From the NCBI RefSeq assembly GCF_045984285.3, contig NZ_JBJQIK030000006.1, positions 124,001 through 188,000 on the forward strand: DNA of 64,000 nucleotides. The letters are read 5' to 3'. Numbering within the stretch: the stretch's first letter is position 1; each line of letters opens with the position of its first letter. Of this stretch, positions 1-8,994 are shown piece after piece. The position numbers and the translations under genes are program-made. The DNA is from Rugamonas sp045984285. Lineage in GTDB: Bacteria; Pseudomonadota; Gammaproteobacteria; Burkholderiales; Burkholderiaceae_D. A model generated the notes under the pieces. That model had not been told where the DNA came from. It did no database searches and saw only the letters and a list, made by a program, of their open reading frames with translations.

Positions 1-2
1 CG

Positions 3-860
3 GCGGCCAATGCGCCAGCCGTCACGCTGGGCTGGAAGCCGGAAGAGGGCTTCAACCACTACGACTGGAAGGGCTATAACGAAGCCATGCTGCTGTATGT
101 GCTGGCGCTCGGCTCGCCGACGCACTCGCTCGATCCTTCCGCGTGGAAGGCATGGACCAGCACTTACGAACGCAGCTGGGCCAAGCCTTACAACCGTGAG
201 CACCTGACATTCCCTGCACTGTTCATTCATCAGTACAGCCATGTGTGGATCGATTTCCGCGGCATCCGCGACGAATACATGCGCAAGCGCGGCATGGATT
301 ATTTCGAGAACAGCCGCCGCGCCACGCTGGCCCAGCGCGACTATGCCATTGAGAATCCGCTGAAATGCGAGGGCTATGGCGCCGATGTCTGGGGCATTAC
401 GGCCAGCGATGGCCCGATCGACAAGGTGCTGGAGTTCAAGGGACAGAAGATTCCGTTCCATACCTATGCCGCACGCGGCATGGGTGGACTGCAGCATTAC
501 GACGACTGCACCATCGTGCCGACCGCCGCCGCATCGTCGCTGCCGTTCGCGCCGGAAGTGGTGGTGCCGGCCGTGCAGGCCATGAAGCAGCGCTACGGCG
601 ACTTCATCTACGGTAAATACGGCTTCCTCGATGCGTTCAACCCAAGCTTCCAGTACAAGGTGAAGGTGCAGCATGGCCAGGTGGTGCCCGGCAAGGGCTG
701 GGTGGCGGGCGATTATCTGGGCATCGACCAGGGGCCTATCCTGGCGATGACGGAGAATCACCGCAATGACTTCGTGTGGCGCCTGATGCGCAAGAATCCC
801 GCGGTCCGCACCGGCCTGGTTCGTGCGGGCTTTACCGGCGGCTGGCTGGACCGCCAATGA
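3..860 (+). CDS. GH144-type glucanase / COG5368 'glucoamylase' family (5' truncated)
   Basis: The reading frame is open from the first bases of the window, so the N-terminus and any signal peptide lie outside. The visible 285 residues carry family hallmarks: GYNEAMLLYVLALGSPTH near the start, then ENPLKCEGYGADVWGITASD, a GMGGLQHYDDC loop and GFLDAFNPSF. This fold is an (alpha/alpha)6 barrel annotated as glucoamylase (COG5368). Its characterised members include endo-beta-1,2-glucanases of GH144. The next gene's ATG overlaps this stop codon (ATGA), and the operon also encodes a GH94 protein resembling 1,2-beta-oligoglucan phosphorylase and a sugar ABC importer. The likely role is therefore to cut beta-1,2-glucan into importable sophoro-oligosaccharides. 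Substrate is inferred from family plus context; a different beta-glucan is possible. Confidence 0.85.
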   Translation, partial: AANAPAVTLGWKPEEGFNHYDWKGYNEAMLLYVLALGSPTHSLDPSAWKAWTSTYERSWAKPYNREHLTFPALFIHQYSHVWIDFRGIRDEYMRKRGMDYFENSRRATLAQRDYAIENPLKCEGYGADVWGITASDGPIDKVLEFKGQKIPFHTYAARGMGGLQHYDDCTIVPTAAASSLPFAPEVVVPAVQAMKQRYGDFIYGKYGFLDAFNPSFQYKVKVQHGQVVPGKGWVAGDYLGIDQGPILAMTENHRNDFVWRLMRKNPAVRTGLVRAGFTGGWLDRQ

Positions 861-2122
861 TGCGTTTGCGCCTCGTCCTTCCGCTGCTGGCGCTGTGCGG
901 CCTGCTGGCATCCTGCACGCGGCCGGATGACGGCCGCGTCGTGGTCAAGTTCTGGGCCATGGGACGCGAAGGGGAGGTGGTAACGCAGCTGGTGCCGGAG
1001 TTCGAGCGCACGCATCCCGGCATCCGGGTCGAGGTGCAGCAGCTGCCGTGGACCGCAGCGCACCAGAAGCTGCTGACGGCATTTGCCGGCGAAGCGATGC
1101 CGGACGTTTTCCAGCTCGGGAATACCTGGGTGCCGGAGTTCCATGCACTGAAAGCGCTCATCCAGCTGGATGGCTACGTGGCGCAGTCCCCGCATATCCA
1201 GCGCAGCGACTACTTCGACGGCATCTGGGATACCAACGTCATCGACGGCAAGCTGTATGGCCTGCCATGGTATGTGGACACCCGCGCGATGTTCTACAAC
1301 CGCAAGCTGCTGGCGCAGCTCGGCTACCGCCAGCCGCCCACGACCTGGAGCGAATGGATGAAGGTGATGGAGGCCGTGAAGCGCAAGGTGGGGCCGCAGA
1401 ATTACGCCGTGCTGCTGCCGAACGAGGAATACGAGACGCTGCTGGGCCTCGCGCTGCAGCAGGACGAGCCCCTGCTGCGCGATGGTGGCCGCTACGGCAA
1501 CTTCCGCAGCGCCTCCTTCCGCCGCGCGCTGACGCTGTATGCGGAAATGTTCGACAGGAAGCTGGCGCCGATGGAGCGGGTGTCGAACGTGTATCACGAA
1601 TTCAGCATGAACTTTATCTCCTTCTACTTCTCCGGGCCGTGGAATATCGGCGAGTTCCGCCGCCGCGTTCCGGCAGCGGCGCAGGACAGCTGGATGACGG
1701 CGCGGCTGCCGGGGCCGAACGGCTACTCGTCGGCGATTGCGGGCGGCTCCAGCCTGGCCATCGCCAGCAGCTCGCGCCATCCGGAAGCGGCGTGGCAGCT
1801 GGTGGAATACCTGTCACGCACGGACGTTGCAGACAAATTCAATGAGCTCACCGGCGATATGCCGCCGCGCCGCAGCAACTGGGATGTGCCGCGCCTGGCG
1901 AAGGATCCCTACGCCCGCGCCTTCCGCGAGCAGCTGGAATATGTGAAGCCGGTGCCCAAGGTGCCGGAATGGGAAAACATTGTGGCGGCCATGCGCGTGA
2001 TGGGCGAACGCGTTGCGCACGGCGCCATCGGCGTGGACGATGCGGTCGTGGAACTGGATGCGGAAGTGGACCGCATCCTCGAAAAGCGGCGCTGGATGCT
2101 GGACCGGGAGCAGCGCCAATGA
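857..2122 (+). CDS. Sugar ABC transporter substrate-binding lipoprotein (family 1)
   Basis: Periplasmic oligosaccharide-binding protein of an importer. The start at 857 gives a short hydrophobic leader ending in a lipobox, LLASC with Cys at about residue 20, so it should be lipid-anchored. An upstream in-frame start at 776 would place the leader internally and is rejected. The mature part shows family-1 features (KFWAMGREGEV near the N-terminus, a GLPWYVDTRAMFYN hinge segment and SFYFSGPWNIGEFRR). The length of 421 aa is usual. The ATG overlaps the glucanase stop and the stop overlaps the next permease start, so translation is probably coupled. In context the ligand is probably a beta-1,2-gluco-oligosaccharide; that is inference. 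Confidence 0.9.
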   Translation: MMRLRLVLPLLALCGLLASCTRPDDGRVVVKFWAMGREGEVVTQLVPEFERTHPGIRVEVQQLPWTAAHQKLLTAFAGEAMPDVFQLGNTWVPEFHALKALIQLDGYVAQSPHIQRSDYFDGIWDTNVIDGKLYGLPWYVDTRAMFYNRKLLAQLGYRQPPTTWSEWMKVMEAVKRKVGPQNYAVLLPNEEYETLLGLALQQDEPLLRDGGRYGNFRSASFRRALTLYAEMFDRKLAPMERVSNVYHEFSMNFISFYFSGPWNIGEFRRRVPAAAQDSWMTARLPGPNGYSSAIAGGSSLAIASSSRHPEAAWQLVEYLSRTDVADKFNELTGDMPPRRSNWDVPRLAKDPYARAFREQLEYVKPVPKVPEWENIVAAMRVMGERVAHGAIGVDDAVVELDAEVDRILEKRRWMLDREQRQ

Positions 2123-2994
2123 ACCGCGAACGCGCCGCCTGGTTCTTCGTCGCGCCGGCCCTGCTGGCCATCGGGGTATTCTTCTTCCTGCCGGTGGGGG
2201 CTGCGCTCATCATGAGCCTGACCGATTTCGATATCTATGCACTGGCCGATATCGGTAATCTGCGCTTTGTCGGCCTGCGCAACTACATCGAATTGCTGCA
2301 AACGCCGCTGTTCTGGCGTTCGCTCGGCAATACCTTCTATTTCGTGGTGGTGGGCGTGCCGCTGTCGATTGCGGCCTCGCTGGGTGCCGCGCTGCTGCTG
2401 AATTCCCGCGTCACGCGCCTGAAAGGGCTGTTCCGTACCGCTTACTTCGCGCCAGTCGTGACTTCGCTGGTGGCAGTGGCCGTGATCTGGCGCTACCTGC
2501 TGCACACGCGTTACGGCATGCTGAATTACGGCCTCGGTTTCTTCGGCATCGATCCCATCGACTGGCTGAACGACCCGCACTGGGCCATGCCCGCCATTAT
2601 CCTGTTCGCGGTGTGGAAGAACTTCGGCTACAACATGATCATCCTGCTGGCGGGGCTGCAGAGCATTCCGCAGGACTTGTATGAAGCCGCGGCAATCGAC
2701 GGCGCCGGCAGCTGGGCACAGTTCCGCTACGTGACCTGGCCCATGCTGGGGCCAACGGTGCTGATGGTCAGTATCCTCAGCATGTCCGGCTACTTCCAGC
2801 TGTTCGCCGAACCCTATGTGATGACGCAGGGCGGGCCGGTGCAAAGCACGGTCAGCGTGCTGTACTTCATGTATGAGCAGGGATTCAAGTGGTGGAACCT
2901 CGGCGTGGCGTCGGCCGTTGCCTTCGTGCTGTTCGCGATCATGTTCGCCATTACCCTGCTGCAGCTGCGCTTTGCGAAAGGAGCCGAAGCATGA
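2119..2994 (+). CDS. Sugar ABC transporter permease, MalF type
   Basis: Inner-membrane subunit of a CUT1-type oligosaccharide importer, 291 aa with about six hydrophobic segments. The cytoplasmic EAA loop that docks on the ATPase is visible as LYEAAAIDGAGSWAQFRYVTW. The start at 2119 overlaps the stop of the binding-protein gene (ATGA), and the resulting N-terminus (MNRERAAWFFVAPALLAIG) is typical for this family; the frame extends further upstream but only by shadowing the binding-protein gene. It pairs with the MalG-type permease that follows and with the ATPase encoded at the far end of the operon. Confidence 0.93.
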   Translation: MNRERAAWFFVAPALLAIGVFFFLPVGAALIMSLTDFDIYALADIGNLRFVGLRNYIELLQTPLFWRSLGNTFYFVVVGVPLSIAASLGAALLLNSRVTRLKGLFRTAYFAPVVTSLVAVAVIWRYLLHTRYGMLNYGLGFFGIDPIDWLNDPHWAMPAIILFAVWKNFGYNMIILLAGLQSIPQDLYEAAAIDGAGSWAQFRYVTWPMLGPTVLMVSILSMSGYFQLFAEPYVMTQGGPVQSTVSVLYFMYEQGFKWWNLGVASAVAFVLFAIMFAITLLQLRFAKGAEA

Positions 2995-3815
2995 AGCCAT
3001 CCTTGAGCAGGGTGCTGCTGCTGAACGGGATCATGCTGGTAGCGGGACTGCTGGCGCTGTTCCCGCTGGTGTGGATGGTGGCCGTATCGCTGATGTATCC
3101 CGGCGAAGCAAGCGCCTTCCCGCCGCCTTTCCTGCCGCAGTCGGCCACCATCGCGAACTACCGCGAACTGTTCGGAAAAGAAGGCATCGGGCGCTATCTG
3201 TTCAACAGCCTTTTGCTGTCCAGCGCGGCCACCTTGCTGTCGCTGATGTTCAATGTCAGCGCGGGCTATGCCTTTGCCAAGCTGCGTTTCCGTGGCCGCG
3301 ACCAGCTGTTCCGCACATTGCTGGGCGCACTGGTCATCCCTAGCCAGGTAGCGATGCTGCCGCTGTTCCTGCTGCTGAAGCAGATGGGGCTTGTGAACAG
3401 CTATGCGGGCGTGCTGGTGCCGGCGCTGGCTAGCGTATTCGGCATCTTCCTGGTGCGACAGTATGCGCTGTCGGTGCCGGATGCGCTGCTGGAAGCGGCC
3501 CGTATCGACGGCGCCAGCGAGTGGCGCATCTTCCGCTCCATCGTGCTGCCCTTGCTGACGCCGATCCTGGTGACGCTCGCGATCTTTACCTTCCTCGGCA
3601 CCTGGAACGACTTCATGTGGCCGCTGATCGTGTTGACCGACAAGGACTACTACACGCTGCCCGTCGCCCTGGCGTCGCTGTCGCGCGAGCACGTGCAGGA
3701 TAACGAACTGATGATGGCAGGCTCGGTGCTCACCATCGTGCCGGTGCTGCTAATTTTCCTGGTACTGCAGCGTTACTACATCCAGGGCCTGCTGGTGGGG
3801 AGTGTGAAGGGATGA
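2991..3815 (+). CDS. Sugar ABC transporter permease, MalG type
   Basis: Second channel subunit of the same importer, 274 aa with six predicted membrane spans. The EAA loop reads LLEAARIDGASEWRIFRSIVLP, followed by the GTWNDFMWPL segment characteristic of MalG-like subunits. The start at 2991 overlaps the previous stop by four bases, and its own stop overlaps the next ATG. The N-terminus lacks the long first loop of MalF, as expected for a MalG homologue. Confidence 0.93.
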   Translation: MKPSLSRVLLLNGIMLVAGLLALFPLVWMVAVSLMYPGEASAFPPPFLPQSATIANYRELFGKEGIGRYLFNSLLLSSAATLLSLMFNVSAGYAFAKLRFRGRDQLFRTLLGALVIPSQVAMLPLFLLLKQMGLVNSYAGVLVPALASVFGIFLVRQYALSVPDALLEAARIDGASEWRIFRSIVLPLLTPILVTLAIFTFLGTWNDFMWPLIVLTDKDYYTLPVALASLSREHVQDNELMMAGSVLTIVPVLLIFLVLQRYYIQGLLVGSVKG

Positions 3816-6800
3816 GGCGCTTCATCGGATTGCTGCTGCTGGGGGCAGCTGCCACGGCACACGCGCAGCAGCGCATGCTGGACGACTTCGAGTCGCTGTC
3901 GGCCTGGCAGGCGCAGGCTTCGGACGGGGTGAGTGCGGCCGCCCGCAATGCACCGGGTGCGACCGGACAGGCATTGCAGCTGGATTTCGACTTCCACGGC
4001 AAAGGCGGTTATGCCTTCGTGCGCCGCAGCCTGCCGCTCGACCTGCCGGAGAACTACGAAATCTCTTTCCGCATACGTGCCGATGCGCTGCCGAACCATT
4101 TCGAGTTCAAGCTGACGGACGCCAGCGGCGATAACGTGTGGTGGTACCAGCAGCAGGACTACAAATTCCCATCCGAATGGACCACGGTGCGCTTCAAGAA
4201 ACGCCAGGTGGCCTTTGCCTGGGGACCGGTGAAAGACAAGACCTTGCGCCATGCCGACCGCATCGAGTTCGTCGTCAGCGCAGGCCAGGGCGGCGGCAAA
4301 GGTTCGGTGCTGATCGACGACCTGGCGATCCGCGCGCTGCCCCCCGTGCCGGCGCGGTGGCCGCAGCCGGTGGCTGCGGCCAGCAGCGGCAATGCGCCAT
4401 CGCTGGCGCTGGACGGCAGGCGCGAGACCGCGTGGGAAGCGCCGCGCGGGCAGCAGTCCTTCACCGTGGACCTTGGCGCACAGCGCGAATTCGGCGGGCT
4501 GGTGCTGCACTGGATGGCCGGCCACCACGCCAGCCGCTATGAAGTGGCGCTGTCGGATGACGGTACCCGGTGGCGCACCGTGCGTACGGTGGAGCAGGGC
4601 AATGGCGGCGACGACGCCTTGCTGCTGACCGAGTCCGAGGCGCGCTATATCCGCCTGGCCTTGCTGGATGGGCCGGGAAGCTATGCGCTGGCGGAACTGG
4701 AACTGAAGGATCTCGCCTTCGGCGCAACGCCCAACAGCTTTGTCGAGGCACTGGCGGCGGAAAAGCCGCGCGGCCAGTTCCCGCGCGGCTTCTCGGGCCA
4801 GCAGCCTTACTGGACGCTGGTGGGTGTGGACGGCGGCGCTGCACACAGCGCGCTGATGTCGGAAGATGGTGCGGTGGAGACCATGCGCGGCGGCTTCAGC
4901 ATCGAGCCCTTCGTGCTGGATGGCGAAAAGCTGCTGGGCTGGGCCGATGTGCAGGTATCGCAATCGCTGCAGGAAGGCTACCTGCCGCTGCCATCGGTGC
5001 TGTGGCGCGCGGATGGCTGGACGCTGACCGCCACCGGCTTCGCTGAAGGCAGCCGCGAACAGTCGCAGCTGCTCACGCGCTACACGCTGCGCAACCTGAC
5101 GGACCAGCCGAAATCGCTGGAACTGGTGCTGGCTGTGCGGCCCTTCCAGGTCAACGCGCCGCGCCAGTTCCTCAACACGCCGGGCGGCTTCAGCGCCATC
5201 CGCGAACTGGCATGGGATGGCAAGGCGCTGTCGGTGAACGGCCAGCGCAGGGTCTACGCCGTGCAGGCGCCGGACCGCATACAGCTCTCCGCTTTCGATG
5301 CCGGCCTGCTGCCACATGCAGGCGCCGCAACCGCAGACCAGGTCGTGGACAGCACCGGTTTCGCGTCCGCCGCGCTGCGCTACCGCGTGCAGTTGCCGCC
5401 GCAAGGCAGCGCCGTGATCGCGCTGGCAGCACCGCTGAGCGGCACGCCGCCGCTGCCGGCCGCCGCCGACATGGCCGCGCACCAGGAGCGCGTTGCAGCG
5501 CAGTGGCGCGAGCGCCTGAATCAGGTCGAAGTGCAGGTTCCGGCGCAGGGCCGCCTGATGGCGGATACGATGCGCTCCTCGCTGGCCCATATGCTGATGA
5601 GCCGTGACGCGGCCGCGCTGCAGCCCGGCACCCGTTCCTACTTGCGCTCGTGGATCCGCGACGGCGCCATGATGTCCGAAGCGCTGCTGCGCCTCGGCCA
5701 GCCGGAGATCGCCGCTGAATACCTGCGCTGGTATGCGCCGTTCCAGTTCTCGAATGGTAAAGTGCCATGCTGCGTGGACCGGCGCGGCGCCGATCCTGTG
5801 CCCGAGAACGACAGCCATGGCCAGTTGATCTTCCTGGCGGCGGAACAGTTCCGCTACACGCGCGACCGTGCTGCGCTGGAAGCGGCATGGCCGCACGTGC
5901 AGGCGGCCGCCGCCTACATGGAGCAGCTGCGCCAGTCCGGGCGCACGGCACAGAACCGCACACCGGAGCGCCGCGCCCTGTACGGCCTGATGCCCGCGTC
6001 CATCAGCCACGAGGGTTATTCGGAAAAGCCGATGCATTCCTACTGGGATGATTTCTGGGCCCTGCGCGGCTACAAGGATGCGGTCTTCATTGCGAAGGCC
6101 CTCGGCCGCCACGGCGATGCTGCGCGCCTGGCCCGCCAGCGCGACGAGTTCCGAAAGGATCTCTACGACTCCTTCGCGCATGCCACGCGCCAGCACGGCA
6201 TCGGCTATCTGCCGGGGGCGGCGGAGCTGGGCGATTTCGATCCCACATCCACCACCATCGGCCTCACGCCAGGGGGCGAACAGCAGCAGCTGCCGCGCGG
6301 CCTCCTGCTCGGCACCTACGACAAGTACTGGGAGTTTTTCACGGCCCGGCGCGACGGCAGCAAGGCATGGGAGGACTACACGCCCTATGAACTGCGCAAT
6401 GTGAGCGCCTTTGTGCGCCTGGGCTGGCGTGAGCGTGCGGAGGAATTGCTGGATTACTTCTACGCCGACCAGCGTCCGCGCGGCTGGAACCAGTGGGCTG
6501 AAGTTGTGGGCCGCGATATGCGGCAGCCGCGCTTCCTCGGCGATATGCCGCATGGCTGGATCTCTTCCGACTTCCTGCGCGCGGCGCTGGACTCCTTTGC
6601 CTATGAACGCGAACCCGAACACGCGCTGCTGCTGGCCGAAGGCATTCCGCTGCACTGGCTGGACGGGGAGGGCATCGCCATCCGCAAGCTGCGCACGCCG
6701 TATGGACCGCTCAGCTACAGCCTGCGCCACAGCCGGGGCAAGCTGCGCCTGCTGGTGGAGCCCGGTACCGCCATTCCGCCGGGCGGCATCGTGCTGCGCT

Positions 6801-6925
6801 GGCCGTGGCCTGGCGAGCCTGGCGCCGCGCGCCTGAATGGCAAGCCCGTAAGATGGAGCAAGCGCCAGTTCACCGTCCGCAGCCTGCCGGCCATTCTTGA
6901 AACTGATATGGGAGACCAGCGATGA
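3812..6925 (+). CDS. Secreted discoidin-domain six-hairpin glycosidase-like protein
   Basis: A 1037-aa protein with a clear signal peptide (MRRFIGLLLLGAAATAHAQQ). Visible architecture: a carbohydrate-binding-like beta-sandwich at about 22-175, an F5/8 type C (discoidin) domain at about 185-302 (SLALDGRRETAWEA to YALAELELKDL), a second beta-sandwich at about 305-540, and an (alpha/alpha)6-type domain at about 580-960. Conserved-looking acidic motifs in the last part are SWIRDGAMM (Asp about 617) and PENDSHGQL (Glu665/Asp667). The domain order resembles that of GH15/GH65/GH94-like enzymes, but I cannot assign a CAZy family. It lies within the beta-glucan operon, overlapping neighbours at both ends, so it is probably a periplasmic or outer-surface enzyme acting on the same glucan. 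Exact activity unknown. Confidence 0.75.
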   Translation: MRRFIGLLLLGAAATAHAQQRMLDDFESLSAWQAQASDGVSAAARNAPGATGQALQLDFDFHGKGGYAFVRRSLPLDLPENYEISFRIRADALPNHFEFKLTDASGDNVWWYQQQDYKFPSEWTTVRFKKRQVAFAWGPVKDKTLRHADRIEFVVSAGQGGGKGSVLIDDLAIRALPPVPARWPQPVAAASSGNAPSLALDGRRETAWEAPRGQQSFTVDLGAQREFGGLVLHWMAGHHASRYEVALSDDGTRWRTVRTVEQGNGGDDALLLTESEARYIRLALLDGPGSYALAELELKDLAFGATPNSFVEALAAEKPRGQFPRGFSGQQPYWTLVGVDGGAAHSALMSEDGAVETMRGGFSIEPFVLDGEKLLGWADVQVSQSLQEGYLPLPSVLWRADGWTLTATGFAEGSREQSQLLTRYTLRNLTDQPKSLELVLAVRPFQVNAPRQFLNTPGGFSAIRELAWDGKALSVNGQRRVYAVQAPDRIQLSAFDAGLLPHAGAATADQVVDSTGFASAALRYRVQLPPQGSAVIALAAPLSGTPPLPAAADMAAHQERVAAQWRERLNQVEVQVPAQGRLMADTMRSSLAHMLMSRDAAALQPGTRSYLRSWIRDGAMMSEALLRLGQPEIAAEYLRWYAPFQFSNGKVPCCVDRRGADPVPENDSHGQLIFLAAEQFRYTRDRAALEAAWPHVQAAAAYMEQLRQSGRTAQNRTPERRALYGLMPASISHEGYSEKPMHSYWDDFWALRGYKDAVFIAKALGRHGDAARLARQRDEFRKDLYDSFAHATRQHGIGYLPGAAELGDFDPTSTTIGLTPGGEQQQLPRGLLLGTYDKYWEFFTARRDGSKAWEDYTPYELRNVSAFVRLGWRERAEELLDYFYADQRPRGWNQWAEVVGRDMRQPRFLGDMPHGWISSDFLRAALDSFAYEREPEHALLLAEGIPLHWLDGEGIAIRKLRTPYGPLSYSLRHSRGKLRLLVEPGTAIPPGGIVLRWPWPGEPGAARLNGKPVRWSKRQFTVRSLPAILETDMGDQR

Positions 6926-7626
6926 AATGGAGCGCCGCCTGTGCACTCGCCTGCATGCTGCACGCCCCCGCATACGCCGAACCCGCATGGAGCACCGCAC
7001 CGGGCCAGCACGCCGAAACCTTTGAAGGCACCCAGTTCCAGCTCTACCTGCCGCCGCTGAAGGCGGGCGAACGCCTGCCTCTGCTGGTCTTCCTGCACGG
7101 TTCCGGCGAACGTGGCGACGACGTGGAGAAGGTCAAGGTGCATGGACCGCCCAAGCTGGCGGCGCAGGGCAGGCAGCTGCCCTTCATCGTCATCTCACCG
7201 CTGCTGGGCAAGGACCAGGACTGGGAAGCCGCACGCATCATGGCGCTGATCGGCGCGGCACAGGCAAGGCTGCCGGTGGATCCAGGCCGCATCTATCTCA
7301 CTGGCCTGAGCCGGGGCGGCCGCGCCACCTGGAATATCGCCGCGCAGTATCCGCACCGCTTTGCCGCCATCGCACCGGTAGCGGGAGGCGGCAAGCAGGA
7401 GCAGGCCTGCGCCTTGCGCGAGGTACCCGTCTGGTCCTTCCATGGCGATGCCGACAACGTTGTGCCCATCGCGGGCAACCAGGCCATGGTGGACGCCATC
7501 CGCGCCTGTGGCGGCAAGCCCAGGTTTACCGTTTATCCCGGCGTCGGCCACGACTCCTGGACCGCAAGCTATGACAACCCGGAGCTGTATGCATGGCTCC
7601 TGAAATACCGCATCGAGGCACCATAA
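6922..7626 (+). CDS. Secreted alpha/beta-hydrolase, carboxylesterase family
   Basis: 234 aa with a signal peptide (MKWSAACALACMLHAPAYA). The alpha/beta-hydrolase core shows the oxyanion segment FLHGSGERGD, the nucleophile elbow GLSRGG (Ser about 130), the acid loop FHGDADNVVP and the terminal GVGHDSW histidine, in the order of the prolyl-oligopeptidase/phospholipase-carboxylesterase group. The start at 6922 overlaps the previous stop. Its position among beta-glucan genes suggests removal of ester substituents (for example succinyl or acetyl groups found on natural beta-1,2-glucans); this is inference, and a general esterase role cannot be excluded. Confidence 0.8.
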   Translation: MKWSAACALACMLHAPAYAEPAWSTAPGQHAETFEGTQFQLYLPPLKAGERLPLLVFLHGSGERGDDVEKVKVHGPPKLAAQGRQLPFIVISPLLGKDQDWEAARIMALIGAAQARLPVDPGRIYLTGLSRGGRATWNIAAQYPHRFAAIAPVAGGGKQEQACALREVPVWSFHGDADNVVPIAGNQAMVDAIRACGGKPRFTVYPGVGHDSWTASYDNPELYAWLLKYRIEAP

Positions 7627-7627
7627 T

Positions 7628-8986
7628 ATGACCCACCCAATCCAATTCCCCGCCAACTTCCTGTGGGGCACCGCCACCTCGGCTTACCAGATCGAGGGTT
7701 CGCCGCTGGCCGATGGCGCCGGCCACAGCATCTGGACGCGCTTCTCCGCCACGCCGGGCAAGATCGCCAACGGCGATACCGGCGATATCGCCTGCGACCA
7801 CTACCGCCGCTACAAGGAGGATGTGGCGCTGATGAAGCAGCTCGGCATGCAGGCCTACCGTTTCAGCACCTCGTGGAGCCGCATCCTGCCGCAGGGCAGG
7901 GGCGCCATCAACCAGAAGGGCCTGGATTTCTACGACCGCCTGGTGGACGAGCTGCTGGCGAACGGCATCGAACCCCTGCTCACCCTCTACCACTGGGACT
8001 TGCCCGCTGCGCTCGATGACCGTGGCGGCTGGCTCAATCCCGATATTGCGGAATGGTTCGCCGACTATGCGCGCATCATGTTCCGCAAATTCGATGGCCG
8101 TGTGAAGTCCTGGGCCACACTGAACGAACCGTGGGTGGTAACGGATGGCGGCTACCTGCATGGCCCGCTCGCACCCGGCCACCGCAACCTGTATGAAGCC
8201 CCGATCGCCAGCCACAACCTGCTGCGTGCCCACGGCCGCGCGGTGCAGGTCTACCGCGAAGAGGGCAAGCACCAGATCGGCCTGGTGGTGAACATCGAAC
8301 CCAAGTACCCCGCTTCGAACAGCCAGCAGGATCTGGATGCCACCCGCCGCGCGGACGCCTACATGAACCGCCAGTACCTCGACCCGGTGTTCCACGGCCG
8401 CTATCCTGCGGAGATGAAGGAGATCTTCGACGATGCATGGCCGGACTGGCCGCAGGAAGACTTCGACCTGATTGGCCAGAAAGTCGACTTCATCGGCATC
8501 AACTACTACACCCGCAGCGTCTCGCGCCACGAAGAGACCAACTGGCCGCTGAAAGTGGTGCCGGTGCGCCAGGCGCAGGCCACGCACACCGAAACCGGCT
8601 GGGAAGTCTTCCCGCAGGGGCTGACGGATACGCTGGTGAACTTCAAGAAGCTGTATGGCGACACACCGGTCTACATCATGGAGAACGGTTCCGCTTTCTA
8701 CGATCCTCCTTCGGCGGAGAACGGCCGCGTGCACGACCCGCTGCGGGTGGACTGCCTGCGCAAGAATATGGGCGCGCTGAGCGAGGCAATGCGGCAGGGC
8801 GTCGATGTGCGCGGCTATATGGCATGGTCGCTGCTGGATAACCTCGAATGGTCGCTCGGCTATGCCAAGCGCTTCGGCATCGTCCACGTCAATTTTGAAA
8901 CGCAGGAGCGCACGCCGAAGGACAGCGCGCTGCTGTATGCGCAGATCGTGGCCAGCAATGGCGCGTGCCTGAACGATCCACAATAA
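7628..8986 (+). CDS. GH1 beta-glucosidase
   Basis: 452 aa, the usual length for GH1. It opens with the family signature FLWGTATSAYQIEGS, and has the acid/base motif TLNEPW (Glu167) and the nucleophile motif YIMENG (Glu352), so both catalytic carboxylates are present. No signal peptide is visible, so it should be cytoplasmic and act on imported oligosaccharides or on the sophorose left by phosphorolysis. It starts one base after the esterase stop (TAATATG) and is followed eight bases later by the GH94 gene. Linkage preference cannot be read from sequence. Confidence 0.95.
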   Translation: MTHPIQFPANFLWGTATSAYQIEGSPLADGAGHSIWTRFSATPGKIANGDTGDIACDHYRRYKEDVALMKQLGMQAYRFSTSWSRILPQGRGAINQKGLDFYDRLVDELLANGIEPLLTLYHWDLPAALDDRGGWLNPDIAEWFADYARIMFRKFDGRVKSWATLNEPWVVTDGGYLHGPLAPGHRNLYEAPIASHNLLRAHGRAVQVYREEGKHQIGLVVNIEPKYPASNSQQDLDATRRADAYMNRQYLDPVFHGRYPAEMKEIFDDAWPDWPQEDFDLIGQKVDFIGINYYTRSVSRHEETNWPLKVVPVRQAQATHTETGWEVFPQGLTDTLVNFKKLYGDTPVYIMENGSAFYDPPSAENGRVHDPLRVDCLRKNMGALSEAMRQGVDVRGYMAWSLLDNLEWSLGYAKRFGIVHVNFETQERTPKDSALLYAQIVASNGACLNDPQ

Positions 8987-8994
8987 GGACTGCG

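Noticed and set aside
776..856. Upstream start for the sugar-binding lipoprotein
   Set aside because: It would overlap the glucanase by 85 bases and move the lipobox leader to the interior of the protein.
3776..7000. A 1074-codon open frame on the minus strand
   Set aside because: It lies exactly antisense to the discoidin/six-hairpin gene and neighbours, is rich in Arg, Gln, His and Ala, shows no domain, and is a by-product of high-GC codon bias.
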